A stretch of DNA of 64,000 nt from Photorhabdus heterorhabditis (lineage in GTDB: Bacteria > Pseudomonadota > Gammaproteobacteria > Enterobacterales > Enterobacteriaceae), in contig NZ_RCWA01000003.1 of the NCBI RefSeq assembly GCF_018448905.1, positions 62,001-126,000 on the forward strand, read 5' to 3'. Every line of letters begins with the position of its first letter. Position 1 is the first letter of the stretch. Below, piece by piece: positions 54,226 to 64,000 of this stretch. A program made the position numbers and the translations under genes. Under the pieces are notes generated by a model. That model was not told the origin of the DNA. It worked only from the letters and a program-made list of their open reading frames with translations, and did not search any database.

Positions 54226-55644
54226 ATGACTTCTGCAACCTATGCCACGCCGGGCGTCTATATTGATGAAGATGCCTCACTATCACTATCAATTAACTCC
54301 AGCCCAACATCTATTCCCGTTTTTATTGGTAAGTTTTTCAGAAAAGATGGAAACCCGATAAAACCGGGTAGCTGTATTAAAATCACCAATTGGTTGGATT
54401 TTACCTCACAGTTTTCATTTTCGCCTGTAGTGTCAGTAAAGGCTGAGCCTGAAGCTAAGGTTGAGCCTGAGATTGTTGAAGCTGAGGTTGATGTAGATGA
54501 GAGTGAAGCTAATGGTGGTGATGTTCCACTGGACGAAGACAAAAAGGTTGAATACACCTATGTTGTCACTGTCACGGCCACGTCTTTAAGTGCCTTTGCT
54601 GTGCAGCACTATTTTAATAATGGCGGTGGTGTCTGTTATCTATTGCCATTGGTAGCAATTGAAGCAGGGGCTGTGACAACAGAATTAGCAACGCTACCAA
54701 ACCTGATTGAAAAACAGCAGGAGATTACTTTACTGCTCTGTGCTGAAACGGATAAAACGCTAGTAAACTGCAAAAAACAGGCTGTTTACAATGCGATAAA
54801 CTCCTTGTTGCAAAAAAAAGTAGGTTACTTTCTGATTGCTGATGGCAAAAGTGAGACAGATAAACCTGATACCCAACCGGATAAAACCGCTGTTTATTAC
54901 CCTGATTTAAAGACCTCTTTTACTTATAGCCAGCCAACGGATGAGGATATTGTGCTAAGTGGTTATAAAGGGAATAAAGAGGTGAATACGCTAGCCGCGC
55001 TGAAAGCGACTGCATCAGATGAATATACTAAAGCTAAGGAAGAAATCGATAAAAAATGGCAAGCGGCTAACGTACCCACAACACCAATTACCTTACCCCC
55101 AAGTGCCGCCGTTGCGGGGGCCTATGCAGCAACTGATGCCAGCCGTGGTGTCTGGAAAGCTCCCGCTAACCTAGCACTGAATAATGCTAAACCGTCTGTA
55201 GCAATCACAGATACCGCTCAAGGAACCATGAATGATGCGGGTATTAATATCATCCGTGCCTTTACCGGCAAAGGCACGCTAATTTGGGGAGCCCGCACAT
55301 TAGATCAAACGGACAATTGGCGTTACATCCCGGTTCGACGTTTATTTAATGCAGCGGAACGGGATATCAAAAAGGCAATGCAATTTGCCGTCTTTGAACC
55401 TAATAGCCAGCCAACCTGGAAACGGGTACAAACAGCCATTGACAACTACCTCTATCAACTTTGGCAACAAGGTGCACTCGCGGGAAATAAACCGCAAGAA
55501 GCCTATTTTGTCCAGATTGGTAAAGATATCACCATGACCGATGACGATATCAAGCAAGGCAAAATGATTGTCAAAGTTGGGATGGCCGCCGTGCGTCCGG
55601 CTGAATTTATTATCCTTCAATTTTCACAAAACGTAGCACAGTAA
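54226..55644 (+). CDS. pvc3: Pvc3, sheath protein with acidic insertion
   Basis: 472 residues, closely related to Pvc2 at both ends (GVYIDEDASLSLSINSS; IVKVGMAAVRPAEFIILQFSQ). Extra segments lie in the surface domain: an acidic stretch rich in Glu, Asp and Val around residues 68-108, and a second added part around residues 235-275. These probably project outward from the sheath. Confidence 0.93.
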   Translation: MTSATYATPGVYIDEDASLSLSINSSPTSIPVFIGKFFRKDGNPIKPGSCIKITNWLDFTSQFSFSPVVSVKAEPEAKVEPEIVEAEVDVDESEANGGDVPLDEDKKVEYTYVVTVTATSLSAFAVQHYFNNGGGVCYLLPLVAIEAGAVTTELATLPNLIEKQQEITLLLCAETDKTLVNCKKQAVYNAINSLLQKKVGYFLIADGKSETDKPDTQPDKTAVYYPDLKTSFTYSQPTDEDIVLSGYKGNKEVNTLAALKATASDEYTKAKEEIDKKWQAANVPTTPITLPPSAAVAGAYAATDASRGVWKAPANLALNNAKPSVAITDTAQGTMNDAGINIIRAFTGKGTLIWGARTLDQTDNWRYIPVRRLFNAAERDIKKAMQFAVFEPNSQPTWKRVQTAIDNYLYQLWQQGALAGNKPQEAYFVQIGKDITMTDDDIKQGKMIVKVGMAAVRPAEFIILQFSQNVAQ

Positions 55645-55708
55645 TCGTACTGAGGCGCGGTTTAACGCCGCGTCCATTCAGTCCAGTGTTGAATAAGAGG
55701 AAACAATA

Positions 55709-56890
55709 ATGATAACGGAGATAAAACAGCCTGGCATCACGATAGCGGAAAATTCAATATCTCTAAAACCAAACAATGAATTTATCGGCATACCCGTTTT
55801 TATTGGCTATACCGAAAAAAATTCAAGCCATAAAACGGCTGTAAAACTAAATAGCCTGATGGACTTTACCCAAACTTTCGGTGAATCAGAATTAACGTAT
55901 TATTCAGTACGCCACTTTTTTGAAAACGGCGGACAGCAAGCTTATATATTGTCACTGGGGATCAATGAACAGTTAAAAGATTTTCAATCATTAATTACTG
56001 CCCTACAACAAGAGTGGGTGAAACAAGCGATTTCCGCAGAAAGTGAAATTACGCTGATTGTCACACCTGATATCACTCGTTTTAATGATACCAACGCTCA
56101 AAAAGCCCTTTGGCTACAATTCTGGCAATCAGTTCTCGACCTTTGCAAAAGCCGACGCGGCATTATGGGATTACTGGACGCCCCGGACGATCCAACATTA
56201 GCCGCTGATTGTCTGGCTGATCTTTCTTCAAGTGATCGCCAATGGGGTGCCGTATACTGGCCGGGGCTAAAAAGCACTTACCAAAAAAAGGGGGAATATA
56301 TTGTACTTTCGCCTACCGCTGCGGTCGCCGCTGTTATACAACGCAATGACAACCAGAAAGGCGTATGGACTGCTCCCGCCAATGTCGCTTTAGCTAAAGT
56401 GATCAGCCCGGTACGTTCTTACCTTGAAGCGGGGACTCTCCTTAATCTTAATCAAGAAAGCACTTCGTTGAATCTGGTTCGCAGCTTCCCGGGCAAAGGT
56501 ATTAAAATCTGGGGTTGCCGCACGCTGGACAACATGTCAGGTTCCCCCTGGCGCTATATCCAAATTCGCCGTCTGGTTTCCTATGTCGAAACCCACATGA
56601 CCCAACTGGGCCGAGCCTTTGTCTTTGAACCCAATAACGCCATTACCTGGATGAAATTTAAAGGTCAAGCCCACAACTGGTTACGTCAATTATGGTTAAA
56701 AGGTGGATTGCGAGGCACTGAGGAAAATCAGGCATTTGAGGTGTTACTGGGTGTTAATGAATCAATGAATGAAGCGGATATTTTGGCCGGAAAGATGATC
56801 ATGAAAATCAGGCTGGCCCTGTTAATTCCAGCAGAGTTTATTGAGTTAAGTCTGACATTTGATATCCATAACAATACCGTACCTAGCTAA
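55709..56890 (+). CDS. pvc4: Pvc4, sheath protein
   Basis: 393 residues, more diverged sheath paralogue (PGITIAENSISLKPNNEFIGIPVFIGYTE; SPTAAVAAVIQRNDNQKGVWTAPAN). By analogy with the solved structure it forms the sheath ring(s) nearest the baseplate. AAGAGGAAAC precedes the start. Confidence 0.9.
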   Translation: MITEIKQPGITIAENSISLKPNNEFIGIPVFIGYTEKNSSHKTAVKLNSLMDFTQTFGESELTYYSVRHFFENGGQQAYILSLGINEQLKDFQSLITALQQEWVKQAISAESEITLIVTPDITRFNDTNAQKALWLQFWQSVLDLCKSRRGIMGLLDAPDDPTLAADCLADLSSSDRQWGAVYWPGLKSTYQKKGEYIVLSPTAAVAAVIQRNDNQKGVWTAPANVALAKVISPVRSYLEAGTLLNLNQESTSLNLVRSFPGKGIKIWGCRTLDNMSGSPWRYIQIRRLVSYVETHMTQLGRAFVFEPNNAITWMKFKGQAHNWLRQLWLKGGLRGTEENQAFEVLLGVNESMNEADILAGKMIMKIRLALLIPAEFIELSLTFDIHNNTVPS

Positions 56891-56908
56891 TCTAAACAGG
56901 GGAAAAAC

Positions 56909-57367
56909 ATGCACAACCTATACACCCCGTCAGTATCACACCGTTTTATCGCCAGTTTTCTGTTTAACAATATTCCCAGCCCACTTGATATCGCTTTTCA
57001 GCGCATATCGGGCCTGAGCCGAGAGATGCAAACCACCCAACACAGCCAGGGCGGAGAAAATGCCAGAAACGTCTGGCTAACCGAAAAGATCCAACATGGC
57101 AGCCTGGTGCTGGAGCGTGGTGTCATGACCATTACGCCCCTCACTTTGATATTTGATCGCGTACTGCGTGGTGAGAAAGCGGTGTATGCCGATGTCGTCA
57201 TCATGCTACTGAACGAAAACACGTTACCCGTGGCGAGCTGGACGGTCAGTAACGCACTCCCCGTTCGTTGGTCCACCAGCGACTTTGATGCTAATAGCAA
57301 CACCGTACTGGTGAACTCTCTGGAATTACGTTATCAGGATATGCGCTGGTTAGGAGTAAAAGCATGA
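56909..57367 (+). CDS. pvc5: Pvc5, tube-initiating gp19-like protein
   Basis: 152 residues, tube fold ([65 protein letters not shown]). It likely forms the first tube ring on the spike. GGGG precedes the start; it overlaps pvc6 by four bases. Confidence 0.9.
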   Translation: MHNLYTPSVSHRFIASFLFNNIPSPLDIAFQRISGLSREMQTTQHSQGGENARNVWLTEKIQHGSLVLERGVMTITPLTLIFDRVLRGEKAVYADVVIMLLNENTLPVASWTVSNALPVRWSTSDFDANSNTVLVNSLELRYQDMRWLGVKA

Positions 57368-57543
57368 CTGTTGAAATTAAGGAACTGATTATTCAGGCAA
57401 AAGTCACCGATCCGACGAGTGATCAACTCTCCCCACCAACATTAGCTCAGGAAAAACTGGATAACACCCGTTTGATTGAGATGGTGAAACGGGAGGTATT
57501 AGAGGCATTACGTGAAACAGGAGGTGATTATGAGTTTAATTGA
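57364..57543 (+). CDS. pvc6: Pvc6, small DUF5908-type protein
   Basis: 59 residues: [17 protein letters not shown], then [19 protein letters not shown]. It starts inside the pvc5 stop and its end overlaps pvc7 by 14 bases, so translation is coupled. Position and length match the small pvc6 gene of other cassettes; exact role unknown. Confidence 0.88.
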   Translation: MTVEIKELIIQAKVTDPTSDQLSPPTLAQEKLDNTRLIEMVKREVLEALRETGGDYEFN

Positions 57544-58213
57544 ACGCGGTTTATCCAGACTCACCCTTTCCGCCTTCAAAGACCGGGAAGGAAAAGTCTC
57601 CGTGGGTAGCTTACAGGCCATGTATAACCCCGATACGATCCAGCTTGATTACCAAACCCGTTACCAACAGGATGAAAGTGTTAATCGTACCAGCCAAAGC
57701 AGCCGTTATGTATTATCTCAGCCTGCTGGATTATCCTTGGTCCTGCTGTTTGATGCCTCAATGCCCGGCAATAACACACCCATAGAAACACAGCTTGCAA
57801 CCCTGAAATCCCTGTGTGCGGTGGATGCCAGCACCAAAGTACCCCACTTCCTTAAAATTAAATGGGGTAAAATGCGCTGGGAAAACAAAGGTTATTTCGC
57901 TTGCCGAGCCAGTAGTCTGGCCGTCAACTATACTTTGTTTGACCGGGATGCCACACCACTGCGCGCCAATGCGACCTTATCCCTGGTGGCAGACGAGAGT
58001 TTTGTTATTCAAGCTACCGAGCGACAGTTAAAATCGCCTCCGGCTACTGCGGTTAGCGTAACCGATATGCTTTCCCTACCCTTGATCGCCTTAGGTGCTG
58101 GAGCTTCGCTGGCCGGTGGTATCGATTATCTCTCGCTGGCCTGGCAAAACAGTCTGGATAATCTTGATGACTTTACCCCCGGACAAACCCTACAAGCTCG
58201 GGGGGATACATGA
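57530..58213 (+). CDS. pvc7: Pvc7, baseplate protein (LysM/gp53-like)
   Basis: 227 residues from ATG 57530, preceded by [50 protein letters not shown] is the family start. The C-terminus [15 protein letters not shown] holds only a stub of a LysM-like end. It joins tube and baseplate. Overlaps pvc8 by four bases. Confidence 0.9.
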   Translation: MSLIERGLSRLTLSAFKDREGKVSVGSLQAMYNPDTIQLDYQTRYQQDESVNRTSQSSRYVLSQPAGLSLVLLFDASMPGNNTPIETQLATLKSLCAVDASTKVPHFLKIKWGKMRWENKGYFACRASSLAVNYTLFDRDATPLRANATLSLVADESFVIQATERQLKSPPATAVSVTDMLSLPLIALGAGASLAGGIDYLSLAWQNSLDNLDDFTPGQTLQARGDT

Positions 58214-59745
58214 AAATACCCACAGTAACCCTCAAAATAGGGGGTAAAACCCTCAATCAATTTACCGTAATCAGCTTGACAACCAACCATCACATCAACG
58301 GTATCCCTTCGGCCAACATCACTCTGGGTATCGCCGGTGATGCCAACCCTATTTTTGACACCAAGACACAGGCTGAATTGGCAAGCTGCCGCCCGAACCA
58401 TGAAATTATCGTACAAATGCAAAAAACCGTGTTGTTTAAGGGAATCATCGTTCGGCAGACATTGGGGCTTAAAGGTCAGGACAGCATCATTACCCTGACG
58501 GCAAAACATCACCTGCAAAAATTAACCCATAGCTTTCACTCACAGCTATTCAATAAACAGAGTGATGAGGCAATTATCAAAAAACTCTTCAATCAGAATG
58601 GTATCCAAACAACGATAAAGCAGGCCCCTCAACTCAAAACCGTTCATGAACAAATGGTGCAATTTCGTTGTAATGATTGGGCATTTCTAAAAAGCCGATT
58701 GACTGCCACTAACACCTGGCTGCTGCCCGGCAATGAGTCAGTGACCTTGATAACCCCCAAGGCCCTAAATCAATCAACGGTACATACCCTTCATCGACAT
58801 GCCAGTCGTATTCAAGATATTGTGCTATTTGAAGCGGATCTCCAATGGAATAACCAATACAGCCCTAAGACAGTGAGTGTCCGTGCCTGGGATATTGCTC
58901 AACAAAAGCTTTCTCAAGCAATCAATACTCAAAACAGCAGGCTTGGCGGTAATAGATTGGCGGTGGACAGTATCGCCGCACTGGCCGATAAAGAGTGGCA
59001 ATGGGCTTACAGCTATCCATTGGATAATGAACAAGCCAAACATCTTGCTCAAGGCATTATGGATAATCTACGCAGTCATAATATATCTGGTAGTTTTGAG
59101 ATCGAAGGCAATCACCATTATCAACCAGGGGATGTTCTGGCGTTAAATGGCTTTGGTCAAGGAATAGATGGTCAAGGGATCATCACCGGTGTAAATCAGA
59201 TAATTAACCAGCGGCAAGGCTGGCGTACCCGATTAACCTTAGGCATGTTGCCAGATGTGGCCGCCCCAGTGCCACAGGTGAAAGAGTTACATATCGGTAT
59301 CGTGGAAAAATACCAACAAGACAGCCAATCGCTGGGGCGCATCCCGGTCAGAATACCGGCATTAAACCTGACCCAAGGTGTCCTTTTTGCCCGGTTAGGT
59401 AAACCTTATGCCAGTCATGAAAGTGGATTTTGCTTTTATCCAGAACCGGGAGATGAAGTGATTATCGGATTCTTTGAATGTGATCCCCGTTTTCCAGTGA
59501 TATTAGGTTCCATGCATAATCCGAAAAATAAACCGCCGTTAGAACCCAGCGAAAAAAATCCGGTGAAAACTTTAGTTATCAAGCAAGGAGATAAACAACA
59601 GTCATTAATATTCGATAATAAAGAAAACACAGTGGCCCTTAATAGCGGAGAAAATAAAGTTTCTCTGCAACAGGATAAAGATATTACGCTCAATTCAACG
59701 AAAAATCTCAATATTAAAGGTACGAAAATCAACTTAACACAGTAA
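58210..59745 (+). CDS. pvc8: Pvc8, central spike (gp27-gp5/VgrG-like)
   Basis: 511 residues: N-terminal gp27-like region, an OB-fold near residues 365-440 (LGRIPVRIPAL; GFCFYPEPGDEVIIGFFECDPRFPVILGSMHNPKN), and a C-terminal beta-helix (LIFDNKENTVALNSGENKVSLQQDKDITLNSTKNLNIKG). It is the trimeric needle that pierces the target membrane. Confidence 0.93.
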   Translation: MKIPTVTLKIGGKTLNQFTVISLTTNHHINGIPSANITLGIAGDANPIFDTKTQAELASCRPNHEIIVQMQKTVLFKGIIVRQTLGLKGQDSIITLTAKHHLQKLTHSFHSQLFNKQSDEAIIKKLFNQNGIQTTIKQAPQLKTVHEQMVQFRCNDWAFLKSRLTATNTWLLPGNESVTLITPKALNQSTVHTLHRHASRIQDIVLFEADLQWNNQYSPKTVSVRAWDIAQQKLSQAINTQNSRLGGNRLAVDSIAALADKEWQWAYSYPLDNEQAKHLAQGIMDNLRSHNISGSFEIEGNHHYQPGDVLALNGFGQGIDGQGIITGVNQIINQRQGWRTRLTLGMLPDVAAPVPQVKELHIGIVEKYQQDSQSLGRIPVRIPALNLTQGVLFARLGKPYASHESGFCFYPEPGDEVIIGFFECDPRFPVILGSMHNPKNKPPLEPSEKNPVKTLVIKQGDKQQSLIFDNKENTVALNSGENKVSLQQDKDITLNSTKNLNIKGTKINLTQ

Positions 59746-59757
59746 TGAGGTATTGAA

Positions 59758-60180
59758 ATGACAAGCAAAATATTAGCTGATATTTATGGTTGCGGCTGGA
59801 AATTTCCGCCACAGTTTTCTCTTGATAATGGAGTAGCAATGGAAAAAGGAGCCGAAAACGTTCGCCAAAGTATTAAAATCCTTTTTTTAACTGAACCCGG
59901 TGAACGGATTATGCGTGAGGATTATGGCTGTGGTCTGAATGATTATATGTTTGAAAATATCAGTGATGAATTATTATCGGAGATTCAAACCCGCATTGAA
60001 GAACGCATATTGCGCTATGAACCCCGCGCAGAAATCACCGATATTCAGGTAACTCAGAAAACAGATTCACCGAATACCTTACATATTCAAGTGACCTATG
60101 CCCTGAGAGGCAGCCAAATCAGTCAACAGCTTAAAGGGGTTCTTGAGATCAACGAAGGTCAGGCAAAGGTGAATCTATGA
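59758..60180 (+). CDS. pvc9: Pvc9, gp25-like baseplate wedge protein
   Basis: 140 residues with the gp25 signature FLTEPGERIMREDYGCGLNDYMFE and the EPR motif in YEPRAEITDIQV. It anchors the first sheath ring to the baseplate. Overlaps pvc10 by four bases. Confidence 0.93.
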   Translation: MTSKILADIYGCGWKFPPQFSLDNGVAMEKGAENVRQSIKILFLTEPGERIMREDYGCGLNDYMFENISDELLSEIQTRIEERILRYEPRAEITDIQVTQKTDSPNTLHIQVTYALRGSQISQQLKGVLEINEGQAKVNL

Positions 60181-60593
60181 GTAAACAACTCATTATTGAT
60201 GGCGACAGCCTGCTATTCGAGCCATTCTTCGGCAACCGTCAGGTCACCATTTTGGGACTAGCAACCATCAGCGGCAGCGGACACGCGCAAATCCAGGGCA
60301 AAAAGATCGCCATTGTGGGGGATGAAAAAAAGGTACAACTTCAAGCCCAATACATTACCCCAAGCCACCCGATACCCGGCCTAGGGATGGTCACCATTGC
60401 GCAATTGGATGCCAGTCAACAAGTAAACTTTTGCCGTAGCCCTGCCACAGTGATAGTTGTCGGGCAGCAATTTACCGCCCGTTTTACCCCATCACAACCA
60501 GCGAGTAATCCGTCAACCGGACCAGATATCACAACACCTAGTATGGGAAAAGGCCGTTTTATTGCCAGTCAATATAGCGTTAACGCAGGATAA
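60177..60593 (+). CDS. pvc10: Pvc10, PAAR-like spike tip
   Basis: 138 residues, small beta-rich protein (QVTILGLATISGSGHAQIQGKKIAIVGDEKKV; GLGMVTIAQLDASQQV). Position after pvc9 and content fit the spike-tip protein; no extended toxin domain is attached. Confidence 0.85.
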   Translation: MSKQLIIDGDSLLFEPFFGNRQVTILGLATISGSGHAQIQGKKIAIVGDEKKVQLQAQYITPSHPIPGLGMVTIAQLDASQQVNFCRSPATVIVVGQQFTARFTPSQPASNPSTGPDITTPSMGKGRFIASQYSVNAG

Positions 60594-60677
60594 ATAACCT
60601 CTAAAAACTCATTATTAAATAACGATCCTATTGCTCAATAGCTATCAGCAATATATTTAAATAACAGGTGGTATAAT

Positions 60678-63359
60678 ATGGGACTCACCGAATTAAAAAA
60701 TAAACTCGCCGCTATCGTACCAGAGACAGATTTTAAACTTGATGAAAGAAGTACGCTGGATATTTTAAACTGGCTACAAGAATATGCTAAAAACATCCCT
60801 TTCGCTCAAGAGCAAGAAAAATTCTGGGATAGTTTCTATTTTATTCAGGAAAATAGCCCTGAGAAATTAGCCGATCTTTACCAAAACGTTAATAAAACAA
60901 ATGGTCATTTACCGGCCCATCAAGCTTTTGTTTTAGCCTTTTTAAAACTCTTAGAAACCTCCAAAATATTATTTAATACTTTTCCGGCACGACATCGTGA
61001 TCTTTATTACCGGGAATTATTGGGACTAAAACCAAGAAATGCTCAAGCAGATAGCGTTGCTTTAGGCATTACCTTAAATACAGATAATGCAGAACATCTT
61101 ATTCCTAAAGGAACCTTGTTTGATGCCGGGCAGGATAGCGCTGGAAACCCATTACAATATGCATCAGATACCGATCTATTAGCGAACCAAGGGAAACTAA
61201 CCGATCTGCGTTGGTGTCGGAAAGATAACGGTGGCTGGAAATCAGCAATACTGTTAAGCGACTCAGACAATATTGAATTACCTGAAAACGGTATTAAGCT
61301 TTTTAGCCCCTTTTCCGAAGATAACTCGGTCTTGTCCGGTTATCTGATTACCTCCTCTTTATTTGCTATGTCGAAAGGAGTACGTAGTATCGAGGTAACT
61401 CTAGCAAGTGAGTGGACGGGTGATCCTAACAACATTACTGCTCAGATCAGCTCTGGAAAACATTGGCTTTCACTATTCGTAGAAAAAGAAACCGACCTTA
61501 AACTCACCTTAAGCTTATCAGCTAATGATGGACCCATCAGCCCCCCTGATGAATTAGATAATATGGAGTTTAATGTACCCGTATTAAAGCTGGGCACCAC
61601 TCAGGGGCCTATACTACCCAAGATTACTGATATTGAAATTAGCATTAACGGCAGCAGTAATGTGCGCTATGCCTCTGATAGCGGTATTGAAAACGTAGGT
61701 ACGACTAGTTTTCCTTTTGGGCAATCACCGACACTAGGTTCCGGTTTTAATCTGATTTCCCCTGAATGGTATCATGTTAAAAACGCAACACTCACTATCA
61801 CCCCACAATGGGTGGGATTGCCAACAAAAAGTTTTAAAGATTGGTATAAAGGGTATGAGACTCAACCCAATAATAATAGTGCATTCAAAGTAATGGGGTA
61901 TTTAGTCACACCTAAGAAAGAAACCAAACTAGAAAATACTGAGCCTCAACCATTATTTGATGATACGGATAAACCACAAGGAAAAAGCCTGAATTTTTCT
62001 GTGCCAGCAATGGATTATCCTATTGCAGATAGTCAATCCCCAAATGACTGGCCAGCGTTTATTCGTGTAGAACTAGCTGAACAGGATTTTATGCATTCTC
62101 AGTATCAGAAAAATCCTCTGGATAAAAATCCCCCCTATATTCCTCAGATCAGCTCATTGAAAATTGAATTCAAAGCAAAAGTTAAAACCGACCAATATTC
62201 CGTTTATCCCCTAACACCTTTTGGCTGGGACAAAGCAGGAAAAGATATAACATCACTAACCGACGACGCATTCTATTTAGGTTTTACTGATATATTACCA
62301 AGACAAACTTTATCCCTGTACTGGCAGTTAGAAGGTTCTGAAAAACTCCCTTTATCCTGGTTTTACCTCAATAAAAACAACAGCTGGTGTTCACTGGATA
62401 AGTTGATTGACGATAAAACTCGCAACCTGTTTGACCGAGGAACCTGGAGTACTTTGTTACCCCATGATGCTTCAAATCAAACCTCTCTAATGCCAACAGA
62501 TAAATATTGGCTAAAAGCTGAGATGATATCAAAGGTATCTGGTAAAAAACCGCCTAATTATCCAAGCATTAAAGGGCTATTATATAACGCGATAACCGCC
62601 ACTCTAATTAACGTAGAAACCATTGAATCGGCTCACTTAATCAATGGATTAGCCATCAGCAGCATTAAACAACCAGTAAACTCATCCGTTGCAATCAGTG
62701 AAGTGACTCAACCTTGGACATCCTGGAATGGTCGTCTGAAAGAAGACGAGCAAACCTTCCTGAAACGGGTTCCCACCCGGCTGTCCCATCGTAACCGAGC
62801 ATTGAATTGGGGAGATATTGTCACCTTATTAAAAGAGCGATTTGTCAGCATATTTGATGTCAAATACCCTTCTACCAATGAATTAACCAAAATACCCGCG
62901 CCAGAAAATCGCCAATTAATCGTTATCCCTGATAATCGCTACAAAGATAATAATGATTCACTCCGCCCAGAATTGAACCAAGCCCGATTAACTGAAATGG
63001 TTGAATGGTTAGATCAATTAAGCAGCCTCTGGACAACTATTGAAATTAAAAATCCCACATACGTTGACGTGAAGATCAACTATCAGCTGGAGTTTGCGTC
63101 AGACGTTAACGCCGATTATGGCTACCATCAATTACAACAGGAATTAAGTCGAATCTACATGCCGTGGGGAGAAAATATTGCTATCGGCGTAACGCCAGGT
63201 AATCGCATTGACTACTACCAGTTATTAGCCACAATTCAACAATCACCTTGGGTTGAGCGAGTTGCTAGCTTAACTCTGCAAAAAAACAATAAGTCCACTA
63301 GTGACATAGGTGAAAGTATTGACGCTAATGACAATGAAGTCCTGATTTTAACCTGGTAA
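60678..63359 (+). CDS. pvc11: Pvc11, gp6/baseplate-J-like wedge protein
   Basis: 893 residues. The C-terminal part (PNRYKDNN..LRPELNQARLTEMVEWLDQLSSLWTTIEIKNPTYVDVKINYQLEF and YMPWGENIAIGVTPGNRI) is the baseplate-J/gp6 core; the N-terminal 600 residues are extra wedge domains. Forms the hexagonal baseplate with Pvc12. AGGTGG lies upstream. Confidence 0.9.
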   Translation: MGLTELKNKLAAIVPETDFKLDERSTLDILNWLQEYAKNIPFAQEQEKFWDSFYFIQENSPEKLADLYQNVNKTNGHLPAHQAFVLAFLKLLETSKILFNTFPARHRDLYYRELLGLKPRNAQADSVALGITLNTDNAEHLIPKGTLFDAGQDSAGNPLQYASDTDLLANQGKLTDLRWCRKDNGGWKSAILLSDSDNIELPENGIKLFSPFSEDNSVLSGYLITSSLFAMSKGVRSIEVTLASEWTGDPNNITAQISSGKHWLSLFVEKETDLKLTLSLSANDGPISPPDELDNMEFNVPVLKLGTTQGPILPKITDIEISINGSSNVRYASDSGIENVGTTSFPFGQSPTLGSGFNLISPEWYHVKNATLTITPQWVGLPTKSFKDWYKGYETQPNNNSAFKVMGYLVTPKKETKLENTEPQPLFDDTDKPQGKSLNFSVPAMDYPIADSQSPNDWPAFIRVELAEQDFMHSQYQKNPLDKNPPYIPQISSLKIEFKAKVKTDQYSVYPLTPFGWDKAGKDITSLTDDAFYLGFTDILPRQTLSLYWQLEGSEKLPLSWFYLNKNNSWCSLDKLIDDKTRNLFDRGTWSTLLPHDASNQTSLMPTDKYWLKAEMISKVSGKKPPNYPSIKGLLYNAITATLINVETIESAHLINGLAISSIKQPVNSSVAISEVTQPWTSWNGRLKEDEQTFLKRVPTRLSHRNRALNWGDIVTLLKERFVSIFDVKYPSTNELTKIPAPENRQLIVIPDNRYKDNNDSLRPELNQARLTEMVEWLDQLSSLWTTIEIKNPTYVDVKINYQLEFASDVNADYGYHQLQQELSRIYMPWGENIAIGVTPGNRIDYYQLLATIQQSPWVERVASLTLQKNNKSTSDIGESIDANDNEVLILTW

Positions 63360-63389
63360 TAAAAATCCCCTAAACGAAGGAGTTAACAA

Positions 63390-64000
63390 ATGAATAATCG
63401 AGATATGTTATTTCCCATTATTAAAGACGATATTACCTTTGATACTTTACTTGCTCAGGCAAAGACCGTTATTAAACAACAATCTGGAAAGCTCTGGAGT
63501 GATATGGGCGAAAATGATCCCGGTATTACCTTACTGGAAGCTTGTTGTTATGGTGCCTCTGATTTAGCTTACCGCCATTCATTACCCCTGAAAGATCTTC
63601 TTACACCTAAGCAAGAAAGACAGGCATCCGATGACGGTATTTTTCCTGAGGAATTTGGACCACAAAAAATACTGACTTGTGACCCGATTACCGCAGAGGA
63701 TTATCGCAAAGCTTTACTGGACTTACATAGCGACAACACCACTAATAGTTATTTTTTCTTTAATGATGTACAGCTCATTCGTGAACCTGAAAATGAACGC
63801 TATGAATACTGGTATAACAAAGGAAAACGTGAATATAGTTTCGCGAAAACCCCAAACGGCGAACAATTAACATTAAGAGGAAACTATTGGCTCTACTTAC
63901 TTCCCAGTAGGAAAACGCAAATCGACAATACCCTAGCTGAAAAAAGGCTCAAAACTTTTTTAAAAGATAACCGAAATTTAGGGGAATTGGTCAGCAAGAT
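63390..64000 (+). CDS. pvc12: Pvc12, baseplate wedge protein (3' end outside window)
   Basis: 203 residues visible, frame open to the edge. ATG 63390 follows AAGGAG. The start MNNRDMLFPIIKDDITFDTLLAQAK and LWSDMGENDPGITLLEACCYGASDLAYR, with ITAEDYRKALLD, is characteristic of Pvc12/Afp12 gp6-like proteins. pvc13 to pvc16 and effector genes should follow to the right. Confidence 0.92.
   Translation, partial: MNNRDMLFPIIKDDITFDTLLAQAKTVIKQQSGKLWSDMGENDPGITLLEACCYGASDLAYRHSLPLKDLLTPKQERQASDDGIFPEEFGPQKILTCDPITAEDYRKALLDLHSDNTTNSYFFFNDVQLIREPENERYEYWYNKGKREYSFAKTPNGEQLTLRGNYWLYLLPSRKTQIDNTLAEKRLKTFLKDNRNLGELVSK

Noticed and set aside
58074-58081. KOPS-type octamer (CCCTACCC, pointing toward dif)
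   Set aside because: Orientation fits, but a single 8-base match in 64 kb is expected by chance and gives no support on its own.
52520-64000. Prophage
   Set aside because: Tail-like genes only: no integrase, capsid, portal or terminase, and gene order is that of a Photorhabdus virulence cassette.
1-64000. tRNA or rRNA genes
   Set aside because: No cloverleaf with a T-loop consensus was found on either strand by eye.

Overview
The window is chromosomal DNA of a Photorhabdus species (Morganellaceae). The evidence is a phenylalanine ammonia-lyase of the stilbene pathway (stlA), a Photorhabdus Virulence Cassette (pvc1 to pvc12, cut by the right edge), a chitinase and an AA10 chitin-active oxygenase, ERIC repeats, an AT-rich background, and an enterobacterial core whose order follows E. 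coli (ynfB, ynfD, ynfK/bioD, mlc, ynfL, ynfM ... tus, fumC, manA, ydgA, add, ydgJ, ydgK, rsxABCDGE, nth).

The region is the replication terminus. A dif-like XerCD site lies at 3066-3093. A Ter site sits between the tus promoter and the tus start at about 28.7 kb. Two perfect MatP (matS) sites lie inside ynfM and rsxC. A fork moving left to right would pass dif and meet the blocking face of Ter, the same arrangement as TerB-tus in E. coli.

Layout. 1-9.8 kb: accessory genes, namely a partial GNAT toxin, two S58 peptidases, a phd-doc module beside a truncated doc copy, an orphan hicB, a cupin protein, a DapA-like lyase, a toxin-like gene and a chitinase. 10-18 kb: stlA with a TyrR-box-like palindrome, then the ydfG to ynfM core block. 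18-21 kb: a GC-richer arsenic island, arsH-arsR-arsB, in which arsC is reduced to its first five codons next to a Tn3-family transposase remnant. 20.9-26.4 kb: a DUF1778-GNAT toxin-antitoxin pair and a complete yjfIJKLMC operon. 27-32 kb: LPMO, LysE-type exporter, Ter/tus, a VOC protein, a possible papain-fold protein and a Xre-RES module. 32-38 kb: fumC, manA, ydgA, add. 37.8-40 kb: a decayed ccdB, vapBC with an altered catalytic position, a relic of the toxin-like gene from 6.8-7.7 kb, and two paralogous small lipoproteins. 40-51.7 kb: yfeH, ydgJ, ydgK, rsxABCDGE, nth, rnb. 51.7-64 kb: an 800-base leader with three ERIC copies, a promoter and an ops-like element, then pvc1 to pvc12.

How the genes work together: the core genes are housekeeping. 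The accessory genes fit an insect-pathogenic, nematode-symbiotic life: stilbene precursor, chitin attack, contractile toxin injector. Seven toxin-antitoxin loci or remnants cluster within about 40 kb of dif. Gene names rest on recognising protein families by eye; no database search was run.
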